DNA from: Nymphaea colorata
Lineage: Eukaryota; Streptophyta; Magnoliopsida; Nymphaeales; Nymphaeaceae
NCBI RefSeq assembly: GCF_008831285.2
Contig: NC_045145.1
Span: forward strand, 9,362,802 to 9,426,801
Direction of reading: 5' to 3'
DNA length: 64,000 nucleotides
Shown here: positions 13,261 to 24,844 of the stretch, piece by piece
Position numbering within the stretch: position 1 is the stretch's first letter
How the letters are laid out: each line of letters starts with the position of its first letter
Notes under the pieces: generated by a model
Databases searched by the model: none
Told to the model about the DNA's origin: nothing
The model's input: only the letters and a program-made list of their open reading frames with translations
Made by a program: the position numbers and the translations under genes

Positions 13261-14827
13261 TCAGACTTGCTAACATGAGAAGAGTAACTAACTTGGTCTA
13301 AACTCTTTGTTGAGTTTTTATTTTGTTCTGGTTTTTAATGTAAATGTGTGATTGCTCAATTGCAAGCTACATATACTTAGAACTATGACTGTATTGTACA
13401 TCTCGGTCTACTCTTTTGTCATTTCAAATAGTGTGGCTCCATTGGTCTTTTATGAATAACTCTAACCATGCTTATGTTTGACTAATAAGATTATGATATT
13501 TATAGTTTTCACAAGATGAGAAAGTTTAGGGTTATAAAACCATGAAGAAATGAAGCGAGATATAATGTTATGAAACATATTGAACTCACCTAATAGGGTT
13601 TAGTCCAAAGCCATTAAACTGCTTAACTACTGCTCATTTCTTGAAAGCAAAGTTGTTGCCATCTTGAGGTGTCCTTAAGTATAATGCAGTATCGGTCCGG
13701 CAGCATCAATCCACTAACCTTGGTCCTATGGGGCCACATGTCACTTCCTCTTACATGACCTGGAGGATGTTGGGCCCACTGTGTCATGTTGGGGGAGGGG
13801 GATGGTGGTGCTTGGTAATTTTGGATCGAGGGTGGGTCAATGCCCTTGAATTTAATCTGGCTTGGTCATTGTGGCCCTCGGCCTTTTCAAATGACATGAT
13901 GCTCATGAAGAAATATTTATTAGCTAGGGTAAAATATTTTCTGCAGCACATATCAAGTTATTATTCTTATGTTTTTAGTATTTGGTGTCAATTGGATTTT
14001 CTTTTTGGGGCCTTATTTTTCTTCTTCATTGAAAGGGCATTTTATGTGCAATCTATTTTGTTAATATGATGTAAATAAACCTAAAATTTTCTACTACTGC
14101 CAATATATATATGACCTACACATGTTTCATCATTACTGTCAACTGCTTGACCTAAATTAAACATACGTACCCTTATTAGTCCAATTGTTGCTCTCATCGA
14201 TTATACACCTAAGATTGGAATAGAAGAATGTAAAATAAGAAGTTCAATTGCTAGATAGAACTGTTGAGGTTTACAACAAACCGGAACAAATCAGTGCAAG
14301 TCATGAACTATAATTTTCTTACAAAACCTAATGATAAATAGAGACTCATTCAGTTTTTTCTCAAATACTAATGACATAATTGGGTTCTTATACCTAAAAG
14401 CCTTATTTAACATGTAATGTAGATAGACTTCTTAATGTTGGGGCCTTGTCGAGATTGCTGTTGCGCTTAGGTTGAATCCAACATGAAATTTTAGACAGGC
14501 AATTTTAGTTTGATTAGTTCTTCCAACTCTGCTCCATTGACGATGGGCAAATCCATCACTCCTGTCTTTTACTTAAGTGACCAATGTATTCAGACTATCT
14601 TTTTTCTCAAATACTAAACCATGCAAGTACACTTAGAAAGGTGAAAATTAAGTAAACGAGCCAGCAGTACAACGTAATGCAAGTATTTTCCAATGACATA
14701 GAATCCTCGTGTGCAAGTCCTTGACTATGCTGAGTAGTTAAATATGGTTTAAAGAGGAGGAGAAGTGAAGTTGTTCTAACTATGCACATCTCTAGCTGGG
14801 ATTTGTCAGTTATGATAAAGGTAGGAA
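13261..14827. other. Unassigned non-coding DNA, possibly 3' LTR of the decayed gypsy element
   Basis: No coding sequence is recognised. The first few hundred bases may be the 3' LTR that begins at 13259. Short open frames at 13728-14069 and 14607-14861 have no domain features and look incidental. Confidence 0.4.
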
Positions 14828-14835
14828 TGCATATG

Positions 14836-15188
14836 TAGAGCTGCACAATGGGTTGAGCCAACTCGGGTTCGACTCAAACTCACCAAAAAGAACTCGATTT
14901 AAATTAGTCAAACTAGAGTTTAAAGTCAAGTTCGAGTTGTAAGAACTTGATTCATTTAAACTCGACTCAATTTGACTTGACTATATAAAACCGGTTTATC
15001 ATAGTTGAATTAGTTAATGAATGAACAAGTTAAACGAGTTGATGAGGTAAATGAGTTAAAAGAAACAAGTCAGGTTAACAAAAATGAGTTAAGTGAGTCG
15101 AGTTCAAGCATGTTCTATAGAGCTCGATCGAGTTCGAGCCAAGCCCAAGCTGACCTAGCTCGAGTTGACTTGGCTTGTGTGCAGCCTA
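14836..15188. mobile_element. hAT-like MITE with 8-bp target duplication
   Basis: The ends read TAGAGCTGCACA and, on the opposite strand from the right, TAGGCTGCACACA, matching hAT-type termini. Flanking 8-mers TGCATATG (14828-14835) and TGCCTATG (15189-15196) agree at 7 of 8 bases. The interior is non-coding and dominated by repeated ACTCGA/GAGTTCGAG words in both orientations. Any translated frame inside is an artefact of these repeats. Confidence 0.75.
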
Positions 15189-15196
15189 TGCCTATG

Positions 15197-15802
15197 TCAA
15201 TTACCTATATGCCACTGACACAAAATTAGTGGAATAAATTAGTTGAATTTTGAAGATTTACCTAAGAGCCATCATCCCGATCAATATTCAAGAGAATAAT
15301 AATATTAATTCCTTTTTGTTTGACATGGGCCTAGATGGAATTGCCTGCACCACCCCATGGATCAAAGAGAAATGGGAGGCATTTTAGCATATTTTATAAA
15401 GAAATAGACATTTCACTAGTTTTTACTTTTCCATTTTTATCTTTCGTTTCCATAGCAAAGGCTTTTGCTTTGATGGACCATAGATATGCTGGTCATTTCA
15501 AACCTCAATGCTTGAAAAATCATTCATTGGAATATATATATACATGCACCATTTAAATAGGACCATTCATCTGAAGCATATGAATGATTTTAGAGAAAAA
15601 CAAATGTAAACTAAAATTAGATGATGAAAATACCTTCAGATTTTTTTCTTTTTTTTTAATGTTATTATATATATATACATATATAATGAGCTTGGACATA
15701 GGCCTTATTTGCAACGCTGGTGGTAGGAAGAGACTATAGTGGCAACGTCGACATGACATGCAAAGATGAGAGAGGAGATTTTTTTTTTCGAAGCATTCTT
15801 TC
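15197..15802. other. Non-coding interval
   Basis: Nothing recognisable apart from a T run near 15642-15657 and a TA run near 15667-15684. Confidence 0.5.
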
Positions 15803-15985
15803 TTAAGGGTAATTTTGTCTTCCAAAAAGAATCAAACTTTTCCACGCTTTCCATTTTGTCCGCATGAGGGGACTTCTTTTGCCCTTCTTACTAAGTTCAA
15901 TTCCGTCGGTACCATCGGATTCAGACTGAATCTTCTTTACTGAGCTGGATCCACTCTCACTTGCGGCCTCTTCGGGCGGCGCCAT
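15803..15985 (-). CDS. Hypothetical short ORF, possible first-exon remnant
   Basis: From the ATG at 15983-15985 the frame encodes about 60 residues: MAPPEEAASESG, then a Ser/Lys-rich charged stretch ending in LILFGRQNYP. I do not recognise it. The GC-rich start, low-complexity acidic N terminus and GC-rich upstream DNA would fit a first exon of a divergent gene, but no downstream exon is visible. It lies head-to-head with the epsilon-COP remnant, about 760 bases away. It may be chance. Confidence 0.2.
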   Translation of the reverse strand: MAPPEEAASESGSSSVKKIQSESDGTDGIELSKKGKRSPLMRTKWKAWKSLILFGRQNYP

Positions 15986-16747
15986 GTGTATAAACCCCAC
16001 CCAATTTTATTGGTATCACTCCCACTCGAACAGGCATCCAACAGGTAGGAAAGAAAAAGACATCAGTGCCCTCATCCTCCGCGCCGCCGCCGAGGAGAGG
16101 GCAATCAGGATAGCATCGACAAGGAGGAGATGACGCAGAGGGACCCATGTGACATGTGCATGTGGGCATTTGCCCTTCTTTTCGTCGTTTGGCTGCCAAC
16201 TAAGGACAGCAAATTTGATGATAAGGAGACAACTAACGACGCCTACCTGCATGCATATTTTGGTCTTTCGTCCTCTTCCTTCTCACCTGCTCACGATGAG
16301 TTGGATGCTCCTGTCTTCACGGCGGATTGCCACACCATCATCGTCACTGAGTTAACCAAGATCACGGCCGGCTCTTTCAAGCCAATTTTAATGGCTATAT
16401 TCCTCACAGAGCTGTCAATGAAGGGTAGGTTGCTAAATCTGTATCCAACCTTGTTCTTGCTCTATCTTAACTGATTATATTATAGGCCATGAGTTTCTTC
16501 GGATGCCAGCTTTCATTTTTCCTTTTCAATCCGTTACGTTTTAAAGGATTCTTCTGTCACTTGGAAATGTGACAAAATTTTACGTTAAGGACCAAAAAGC
16601 ATATCAAATGTCAATTTCAAAAAAATCCAACTTCGGTGGCTCAGCATACTTTAGTTGAACTTAGTTGAGTTTGGTGCAGTTGTTTGTTCTTAATATACTT
16701 CTCTGATGATATGAAGCCTTTTTATTTTTCAAAATGTTTTATTTCAG
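15986..16747. other. Intergenic or intronic DNA upstream of the epsilon-COP remnant
   Basis: Bases 16020-16400 are GC-richer and open in several overlapping frames on both strands, but none shows a domain I recognise. No upstream epsilon-COP exon was found here. Confidence 0.35.
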
Positions 16748-17517
16748 CGAGGTTCGAAGATACAAGAAGCATGTCTTATTTATCGATTTTTTCTGAAAGG
16801 TATCAAGAAACGAGCATAAACTTGAATGGAAAATCTATCTGTTGCATGCATATGGGACAATTCAGTGAAGCTGAACCACTTTTACGTGAAGCTGTGAATA
16901 AGGTTGGTTTTATTACTTCTATGCATTGCTCTTATGAATATTTTTAGTAACTCAATTAGATCTTTCCCGTGTCTTTCCTTTGGCTGTTCAGGATGCCAAT
17001 GATACAGAAACTCTTGCAAACCTTGTTGTTTGCAGTCTTCATCTTGGGAAGCCATCATCACGATACCTTACGTGAGTAAAAATGACCAACTTTTTTCTAT
17101 GTTAAAATAAATACGCTTAAGCATGATTTACACTTTCAGGCCAACTTCAAGAATGAGCACCTCTTCTCCCTTGTTGTTGTTGGATAAAAAGTTTTGAACC
17201 AGTTTGATCAATTCTATGAATAACCAGTGAGCTGATAATTCATGAAACGAAAACTATAATAAACTTTCAGCTAAAAGAAAAATGTGGAAGAAGCTGACCT
17301 CACAATACAAATGGTCTAAAAGAAGTGCCGCATGTATCAGCATATGGTTGTATTTGCATGCATCTCGGTCTTAGCTACTGCTTTATTAATGTTCCTGGTA
17401 GAGGTTGTAAGCCTATTATTTCTTTCTTTGACAGCCAACTCAAGGTATCGCATCCTGAACAAACGTATGACTGCTGCCAAAGAGAATTTTGACGGAGCTC
17501 TTCAAGTAGTAGAATGA
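16748..17517 (+). pseudogene. Coatomer subunit epsilon (epsilon-COP), 3' exons only, broken
   Basis: Three exon-like blocks separated by GT..AG introns encode the C-terminal part of epsilon-COP, the TPR-like subunit of the COPI coat that works in Golgi-to-ER vesicle traffic. Block 1 (16748-16902) opens with GSKIQEACLIYRFF. It then continues in another frame as LNGKSICCMHMGQFSEAEP, so a frameshift lies near the T run at about 16787. Block 2 (16992-17071) gives DANDTETLANLVVCSLHLGK and then PSSRYL. Block 3 (17435-17517) gives QLKVSHPEQ, then needs a second shift to reach MTAAKENFDGALQVVE and the stop. The N-terminal two-thirds is absent upstream. I infer a truncated pseudogene copy; family assignment is from memory of plant epsilon-COP sequences. 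Confidence 0.72.
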
Positions 17518-17882
17518 CGAAGCATGAGAGGTGCATGCTTTTGTGAAATACACTAAAAAATGCTCGCAGCAAACAGCATTGTCAAGCAAAATCCTTGTGA
17601 ATTTTTTATATATATTTTTTCAGGAAACAAATGTTTCCAAAGCTATTTCTTCAAACTGTTTCCAAGAGGTCCAGATCAGGCAGTTAAAATTGCCCTCCAT
17701 AAACCAAAGAAAGGAATAAGTATCTGGACTTTGTATTCTTATCAGATATTAGTCTGAGATTTGGTGGAGCTGTTGGAAAAATTTTGGACGAGAATGTTCC
17801 ATTGCTCTTTTTTCTTATGTCAAGGTTTACAAGTAAGGAAATTCTATGTACAAATTGGCATTTCAATGCTTATTTGAAGACA

Positions 17883-17885
<3 letters not shown>

Positions 17886-17920
<35 letters not shown>

Positions 17921-17941
17921 ATATATATATATATATATATA
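17886..17941. repeat. Compound CT/AT microsatellite
   Basis: About 31 bases of CT repeats run into about 23 bases of AT repeats. It lies just upstream of a scrap of DNA transposon and the left LTR of copia element A. Confidence 0.9.
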
Positions 17942-17966
17942 TGAATGGTTTGGGTACCGTTCCTAA

Positions 17967-18208
17967 TAAAGGATAACTCAAGAAAGAAACTTCTATTATC
18001 TTGTAAGGAGGAAGGAGAAGATGAGGATTTACACGATAGTTTACACCTCATATAGTTTATAATTGAGAGACATTTAAGGAAGGATAGCTCATAGCCGTAA
18101 AGGATATGCAAAGATTTTCTGTTTCTCTGATCTGATCTCAACTGAAGATTCTCAATCGTCTGCTATATTTTAGGATCTCTTCTCCTTGACTTCAGGGATT
18201 TCTTAACA
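17967..18208 (-). repeat. 3' LTR of copia A
   Basis: Matches 46683-46947 with roughly 8% substitutions by eye. On the minus strand it starts TGTTAAGAAATC and ends ATCCTTTA, so it ends TA instead of the canonical CA. Confidence 0.9.
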
Positions 18209-18220
18209 CGCTCCCTCAAG
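18209..18220 (-). promoter_or_regulatory. Polypurine tract of copia A
   Basis: On the minus strand CTTGAGGGAGCG abuts the TG of the 3' LTR, the primer site for plus-strand DNA synthesis. Confidence 0.75.
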
Positions 18221-18241
18221 CTGAATGGGGTTCCACAATAT

Positions 18242-19768
18242 TCAGCTTGGGAAATGTCTGGAAGAACTAGAGCTAAGTGCCTTTGTTAAACCATCAGCCA
18301 GTTGTTCGTTTGTCCGAATGAATTTTATTTGAATGTGACATTTGCTAACATGATCCCGTACAAAATGAAAATCAACTTCAATTTGTTTGGTGTGTGCGTG
18401 AAATACAGGGTTACTTGCAAGATATAATGCTTCAAGATTATCACACCATAGTATAGGTGGTTGAACCACCTTTTCTCCTAGTTTCTGAAGGAGAGATTTT
18501 AGCCAAAGCACTTCTGTAGCAGCACACACGAGGGACTTGTATTCAGCCTCCGTACTAGAATGAGCAACAGTGTGTTGTTTTCTAGAAGCCCAAGATACAA
18601 CATTATTGCCTAAAAATGTGACAAATCCCCAATTGATTTTCAATCCTCAAAACTTCCAGCCCAATCAGCGTCAGCGAAGATGCTAAGCTGCAGTGATGGA
18701 GATGGAACCAATTTAAGAGAATAGTGACTGGTTCCATTAAGATAGCATAGGATTCACTTTACTAAAGTCCAATGACCAGCCGAAGGTGTATGCATGAATT
18801 GGCCATGAATTGGCATGCTCTGTTGACAGCAAACGCAATGTCAGGTCAGGTAAGAGTAGCATATTGCAAGGCCCCAACTATGCTGCGATAGAGAGATGGA
18901 TCATGAAACAACCAATCATCCTGGTTTTCAGTATTAGTTGCACTCATTAGAGAAATAGATGCTTTAGATGTACTCATATTTGCTCGGGAGATAATATTTC
19001 TGATATATTGTTATTGACACATATATAAGGCATTTTCTATTCGACTGACCTCAACTCCAAGAAAGTAGGATAATTGTCCTAAATCTTAATTCTTGCCCAA
19101 GCTGCTGAATTATTTTGGAAATACAAGTGGAAGAAGACCCAGTAACGATGAGATCATCAACATAGACTAATAAGAATAATCTTACTTTTCATTTGGTGCA
19201 GATAGATAGGGAAGGATCGGATTGAGAAATCTGGAATCCAAGATTTTGTAAATAGCAACTGAGTCAAGAATACCATGCTCTTGGTGCTTGTTTGAAGCCA
19301 TAGAGTGATTTGTCAAGTTTGCAAACATGGGTGGGATGTTGAGGATCTACAAAACCATCAGGTTGGGCCATGTAGACATCCTCATCAAGATAGCCACCTA
19401 AAAATGCATTGTCAAAGTCTAGTTGACGTAGATCCCATCCAAATTGCATAGCCATGGTAAGAAGGACCCTCTGTGGGACTAAAAGTCTCATAATAATCAA
19501 TGCCACTAAGAATCCTCGAGCAACCAGTCATGCTTTATATCGAGCGATGCATTACACTTGATTTTATACACCCATTTAGAGCCGATAACATTGTATTCTG
19601 GTAGAGGTGGAACTAGGTGCCATGTTTGATTTTGTTGAAGCGTAGTGAATTCCTTAAACATTGCTTGCTGCCATAGTTTGCTGGTGGAAGCTTCTTTCCA
19701 AATCGTGGGTTCCTTTGATTCAACTGCTGGTTCCTTTGATTCAACTGCTCCAATAAGTGCCTTGGGAG
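18242..19768 (-). pseudogene. Copia A pol, C-terminal half: reverse transcriptase and RNase H
   Basis: Read on the minus strand. The RT N-terminal part (about 19506-19760) includes FTTLQQNQTWHLVPP and IGSKWVYKIK. The middle part at 19264-19506 includes [20 protein letters not shown] and [13 protein letters not shown]. The catalytic YVDD lies at 19153-19164. The RNase H end at 18242-18643 includes VSWASRKQHTVAHSSTEAEY, ILWCDNLEALYLASNPVFH and RTNEQLADGLTKAL. Several stops and shifts between 18650 and 19264 inactivate it. The N-terminal boundary at 19768 is the insertion point of the TIR transposon; the frame resumes at 43365. Confidence 0.88.
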
Positions 19769-19771
19769 TTA

Positions 19772-19788
19772 GGTAGTGTTTGATGGCC
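19772..19788 (+). repeat. Left terminal inverted repeat of the TIR transposon
   Basis: Seventeen bases, one mismatch to the inverted right end at 43345-43361; preceded by the TTA duplication at 19769-19771. Confidence 0.82.
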
Positions 19789-19895
19789 TGAAAATCTAGA
19801 ATTAGAAGTATATTTCCTGGAAAAATGGAATGAGAAAAATCTTTCTGATTTCCATTTTGATGTGTGTGTGATGATTGAGAAATATATTTCTTTGT

Positions 19896-19980
19896 TTGAT
19901 GATAAAGAAACATATTTTCAGATTTCCAAAAATGTATTTTTTAGTTTGATATAAGAAACATATTTCCAGATTTTCTAGAA
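19896..19980. repeat. Short tandem subterminal repeat in the left arm
   Basis: Two imperfect copies of a unit of about 45 bases, each containing TTTGAT, then AAGAAACATAT and CAGATTT. Similar words occur in the right arm, consistent with subterminal transposase-binding repeats. Confidence 0.5.
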
Positions 19981-20064
19981 GAGAAAGATTGATCTAGCAC
20001 ATAAGCAACAGTAATCTCCAATAACGAAGACGCAACTGATCACATTCTCAAACACAGTGTTTAC

Positions 20065-20175
20065 CGGTCAGTTGGAGGAGGCTTGGAAAAACATGCTTCA
20101 CTGAGATCTTTATAGATATAATTTATCAATTGATCCAACTAAGGTTTGCCTTTAAACACAAATTCAGCAACATCA
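20065..20175 (-). pseudogene. Captured host exon B, main part (DUF3456/TLR4-regulator-like)
   Basis: Read on the minus strand across the gypsy insertion, 37434-37415 continues into 20175-20065 as one exon. It encodes VMGYHDTDVAEFVFKGKP, a stop, then LDQLINYIYKDLSEACFSK and PPPTDR, ending at a GT donor (CCG/GTAAAC). An AG acceptor (TTTTTGCAG) lies at the other end. Joined in phase after exon A (38488-38595) it matches my memory of the plant DUF3456 family (TLR4 regulator/MIR-interacting MSAP; Arabidopsis At1g42480). The in-frame TAG shows decay. The Tat-like gypsy element landed in this exon, duplicating CATCA. Confidence 0.65.
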
Positions 20176-20368
20176 TGTTAACACCCCAAATTTTTTCACA
20201 TCAAAATTGAAGCAATATGAAAATTTTACAAAAGAGTTGCGAAATTTTGCAATTTCAAAGCCAATTTCGAATCTAAATGTAATTTGGATTTGAATCATGA
20301 ATTTAACCCATGACATGAATCCCAATGCAGGATTACGAGTCCAAACTATGTCCAAATTAGGATTTGAC

Positions 20369-20535
20369 ATCCAAATTCAATTACAAATGTCATTTGAAAT
20401 CCAAATTCAATTACAAATGTCATTTAAAATCCAAATTCAATTACAAATGTCATTTGAACTCCAAATCCAATTGCAAATGTCATTTGAAATCCAAATTCAA
20501 TTGCAAATGTCATTTGAAATCCAAGTCCAATTGCA
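20369..20535 (+). repeat. 30-bp minisatellite in the 5' LTR
   Basis: Five full units (starts 20369, 20399, 20429, 20459, 20489) plus a partial sixth. The core is ATCCAAATTCAATTACAAAT followed by GTCATTTGAA. Because the unit is a multiple of three it is open in several frames and yields repeated IQIQLQMSFE peptides, which I read as an artefact. Confidence 0.92.
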
Positions 20536-21542
20536 AAATTCAAATTTTTAGATCCAAGAATTGGATCTAATTCAGTCTAGAATGCTACGTGGGACCCACG
20601 TGTGGGCCCCACCTAGCCCGTGTGGTCAAGAGCCCCCCAGGGTTCACACCCCCCCATTTTAAAAAAATAAATAAATATTTTCTCTCAATTAAATGAAAAA
20701 AATCATTTTCAAGGAGAAATGAATGATATCATAACTAAAAACCTAGGAAAAGAGAAACATTTATGCATCTCTCTCTTCTTTGACTAGGTCCTCTTTAAAG
20801 AGTTTTCAATTTTCAAAAAGCAATAACTAGGCTGGTCAAACCCACCAAAATCAAGTAGGTTCGACCCTAGTGCACCCAAATCTTAGCTAGGCTCAGTCAA
20901 CATGAGCTCAGCTTGGTCAAAAAGTAGGACTGTCTCACGATCCAATTAATGGATGAAAATAGACTTTGACCAAACCAAACTCACTTTGACTAAACCAAGT
21001 TAAAGTACAATTTAGCTTAACTAAGAGCTTTCTTATCTCAAATTTATCAAATTACCTCAAACAAAGTCAAACTATTCGCAATTGAGCTTTGACTTTGGTC
21101 AATTGGTCGAAATAGACCAATGTGGATAATTTTGCCCCACTATGATCAAATTGAGATTACAGAGCCTAAATTGGCTTAGGAAAGACAAATAAATATTTGG
21201 ATTTGTCAAATAGATAAATCAAATACCAAATTAAAATTCAATTTTTCAAACCAAAGTTTGATTCAGTTGAAATCCATCCTCAATCAAATTATGGACGAAA
21301 ATACCCTTTTCGAGCCAAATTTGATAGAATTTTCAAATTTTATTCAAATTTAAATTGGATTATCATAATTCAATGGAATTTGGAGCTTAATAACTAGGTT
21401 TTAACCTAACAAGCTCGATTTCAAACAAAAAATAAATAAATAGCATAAAATAAGGCAAAACCCTGTGCAAGGGCATTTTTATCCAAAATTTGGTCAATGT
21501 TGGTCAGCTAGTTCTGGAGGTGGTTGAACACACCTCCTCCTC

Positions 21543-21550
21543 TATATAAA
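21543..21550 (+). promoter_or_regulatory. TATA box of the 5' LTR
   Basis: TATATAAA sits in a CCTCCT-rich context, conserved at 34916-34923 in the other LTR. A long G run begins about 20 bases downstream, so the G run would be near the 5' end of the transcript. Confidence 0.6.
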
Positions 21551-24070
21551 CCTCCTCTTGGCCACCAAGGGGGGGGGGGGGGGGGAGGGGGGCGAAATTT
21601 TGAGGTATTTCATCAAGTGCTGCAGCCAAGGAGATAGGAGGGAAAAGCCAAGGAAGAGAGGAGAGATTCGTCCAAGTATTCTTCCCTCTTTTCTGTTACT
21701 TTCTTCTTCATTTTCTTCTATTCTCTCCATTCATTTTGCTAAGTTAGGGTGCTTAAGTGAACCCTTAGGATTTTCGTGGTGAGAAGCCTTCTTTCCTACT
21801 ACAAATTCCAGCATGCAAGCTATTATACTTCTAGCTTTGCTAAGCTCGAATCCAAGCTTGGATTCTTGCTTAGGATTGCTCGATTTAGAAAACAAGTGAA
21901 GACGAAGATCAAGTATCAAGACCGACCGCAAGGTAGGTTATTTTAACAATTTCTCATCTATTTTGGCTTCTCATTAGTTCATTTTAATTCCAGCAATTCG
22001 TGGGAGGGTTTATTTTCATTTGTTTCAAGGCTGAGAATGATGTCCAGCTAAGGGAAACTTACGATTAAATATACATGTTAATGCATCATGCATGCATACG
22101 TCGGTTTTTCTTAAAGATGAACCCATGTATCAAATTTTAAAAGGGGCCCCACGGCCACATCACTTTCAAAATAACCAGCTTAAAACCATTTTGAACTCCC
22201 CACCATGAGAGAATATCACGGTGAGAGAGTGATCTTGCTGCAATATATATATGACGAAAAAGCCTATTAAGGATGGATGCATTCTCATGAATGTAATCCA
22301 CCATTGCATGGCGAAATTAAGGATGAACTAGCTTGAGCATTCATTTATCCCTTTCTATTTAAAGTTATTTTGTTTCCTGCTTTATTTAATTGATCAAGGG
22401 TAGTAGGGGAGATTTGGAACAAGTTTTCAATCTTTCCACGTAAAAGAACCCAGCCATGAATCTTCATGATTTGTGAGTTATGTGGTCCCTTCATGAAATT
22501 TCATTTTGAAGAGTAAAGTATGTATATGTATACATTGTTATATGTATACATATGTGTGTTCAATCTCTTGTTAAAAATTGCTTTCCTCTTTTAAAATCAG
22601 ATTGGAACACGTTTCCAAACTGTTTTTAAGAAGATGGTTCATTTTGATTTTCATAGTACCAAGTTATGAAATCATTTTCATTTCATTTTAAAATTTGCTT
22701 AATTTCCGCAATCCATACGTAAGATGTATGTATGTTGTAGAAATCAGACCATGTTTTATAGGAATTGGTTTAAGAATGTCAAATTTTACATATTTGAAAT
22801 GCCAACTATCCTAGAACCATCCAAAGAAGTTGACGATTTCATGAGTATGAAATCTGAAATTTGATCAAGGACTTCTCATTTCTATCTAAGAAACAAGCAC
22901 TTTATTGGAATCAATGACCATAATTTTCAGCTATCTAAATCAACATAAGGTTTGATTTTTATTTTTGGCTATCTTGAGACAAAAGTGGATGTCATCCACG
23001 TCTCCCATCTATTTCAAAAAAAAAAAGAAATTGATTTTGACATCATTTGTATATTTTTCTTCATTTTGATAGTTTTATGTCAAGTCTCAAGCTTATGGAC
23101 TACATCTCTAATTCAGATGCTTAATCATATAATAAACATATTTAGAGAAAGTCCTACATGTTAATTAAAATCAATCTCTATGTGTAGATCGTATGATGTG
23201 CAATTGCAATATGGACCTTAAGAGATTATGAGAGAGTGAAGAATGTATGTTTCATATGAATGAATCTTGAGAGATTATGAGAGAGAGAAGAATGAATGTT
23301 CCATATAGTTTCCCTTCTCATCTCATGCATTCACTTTCACTCAAAATCAATGGCACCACATGCACATTCTCAAGAAGTTAAGTGATTCAAATTTGAGTTG
23401 CAAAAAGTGACTAAGTCATATTGCAACAAAAATTTGTAAACTTCTCTTAACTTCAAAAGAAAACACAAGCAATGCATTCATGATCTTGACCAAAGTATAT
23501 TTGCAAAACAACACGTTTTCTAACAATTTGGAACTTATGTTTCAACAAAAGAATGAATTCTACCTAACCAAATCACACGATTTGGCAAAAGAAGAATTCA
23601 AAAATCAAGTTTCTTTGCTAAGGAAACTTAGCTATTTTTTTAAAAGTTGATCATAATTTCAAGTCATGAACCATTTAGAGTTCACAATAAAGAACTCAAT
23701 TTCACTCTTCAAAATCCTCAAGAATTGTGTATTTCAAATCGAATGGCACAAAAACAAAGGTTTTTGAACCAACTTCAAAATCCTCTAATCTTCAAAACGA
23801 GTTCAAATCACTCATTCAAAATAAATTTTGGTTCTTGAATCCAAAACTTAAATGCATAAGCATATAGGATTTGCGTCAATAACTCGTATATGATCCAAAT
23901 GATTCTTAGTCCTTGGTCTAATTACCCCTGTTAAAGGCGGCAGGAATGGTTGGACCTCGTACAGACGGGCGGATCCCTTTTCATTAAAATATTTCTTAAA
24001 ACCTCAATTTTAAAAGAATTTTGCTGATTCGCATATGACACCCTTTGAGAAAAGGGTTGGGTGCGAACAG

Positions 24071-24090
24071 ATGGCACACCCGGTGGGACC
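24071..24090 (+). promoter_or_regulatory. Primer-binding site of the Tat-like element
   Basis: TGGCACACCCGGTGGGACC begins two to three bases after the LTR end. Its start, TGG, fits the CCA tail of a tRNA. It is not the initiator tRNA-Met site; I cannot say which tRNA it pairs with. Confidence 0.65.
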
Positions 24091-24844
24091 CGTCATTGTT
24101 TGTCTAAGGACCTATTGGAATCATATACAAGTTATTTTACATTGCCGGATATCAATTGCACAAAATTTTTCTTAAACATGCATACCGGCATCATGTAGTA
24201 TACATTGAGGAGATTTCATGAACCTCTTTCATTTCAATTTATCTTACCCCTCCTCAATTTAGGGATTGTATGCAGCCCATGTATGCTCTCAATTTTCTAA
24301 ATATATCTCTTAGGAATGTATGCAATAGAGCCATCTATTTCTCATCTTCTCATGAATTTTGAAAAACAAATCATTACCTATATCATATCCCGGTCATCAC
24401 GTTGCCGGGCTATCTCTAGGACATTAGTCCAAGATGTAGCCTTACAACTGGACCACCCAATTGGATTGAGAAGTCCCCCCATTAGTATCGAAACAGACAA
24501 TAGTCCCGGTATATCGATGGGTGAACAAGGAGAATTGGAGAGCCCAAATCTAGAAAACCCTTGGAGGAGTTTATGCCAGTACCATAAATTTGGTACATAG
24601 GCATACCTTAAATTATTGGATAAATCGAAAACGATTCACCCATTTATTATCCATAGGTTCCAAGACCAATTTTCAAAACAATGCATATAGGCAAGAGCCC
24701 TAGGATTATCAATTTTTCGTTAATTGCTTGTTTGGATGCATATGATGTTTGCCTCTAAGTCCATGTCCAAACCCAATGTCAAAACTCTTCTCGAGTCTCT
24801 ATTGGGTCAATTCATGTCAAAGTCTAACACCTTCTCTTGTCTAG
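24091..24844 (+). other. Untranslated leader of the Tat-like element
   Basis: Between the primer site and the first ORF. An open stretch at 24316-24600 has no recognised domain. A packaging signal would be expected here, but none can be read directly. Confidence 0.45.

Larger units (their letters stand above)
20176..24069 (+). repeat. 5' LTR of the Tat-like element
   Basis: The LTR is 3,894 bp, starting TGTTAACACC and ending GGTGCGAACA. Compared with the 3' LTR (3,973 bp) there are about 11 substitutions in the first 193 bases; other stretches look more similar. It lacks a segment of about 140 bases present at roughly 34751-34889, carries one extra 30-bp minisatellite unit and has a much longer G run (21569-21585). 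A direct, imperfect duplication of about 50 bases with GAGATTATGAGAGAG lies at 23216-23306. Confidence 0.93.

Noticed and set aside
19769-19788. TIR transposon considered as hAT because TAGTG fits hAT ends
   Set aside because: No 8-bp duplication (GAGTTAGG versus CTTTAATG), while a TTA duplication restores the interrupted frame exactly.
20369-20535. Repeat array considered as CRISPR-like
   Set aside because: Units are contiguous with no spacers, and the sequence lies in a plant LTR.
20297-20551. Repetitive IQIQLQMSFE protein in the 5' LTR (and the same at 33558-33782)
   Set aside because: It is simply the translation of a 30-bp minisatellite inside an LTR; the other frames are equally open.
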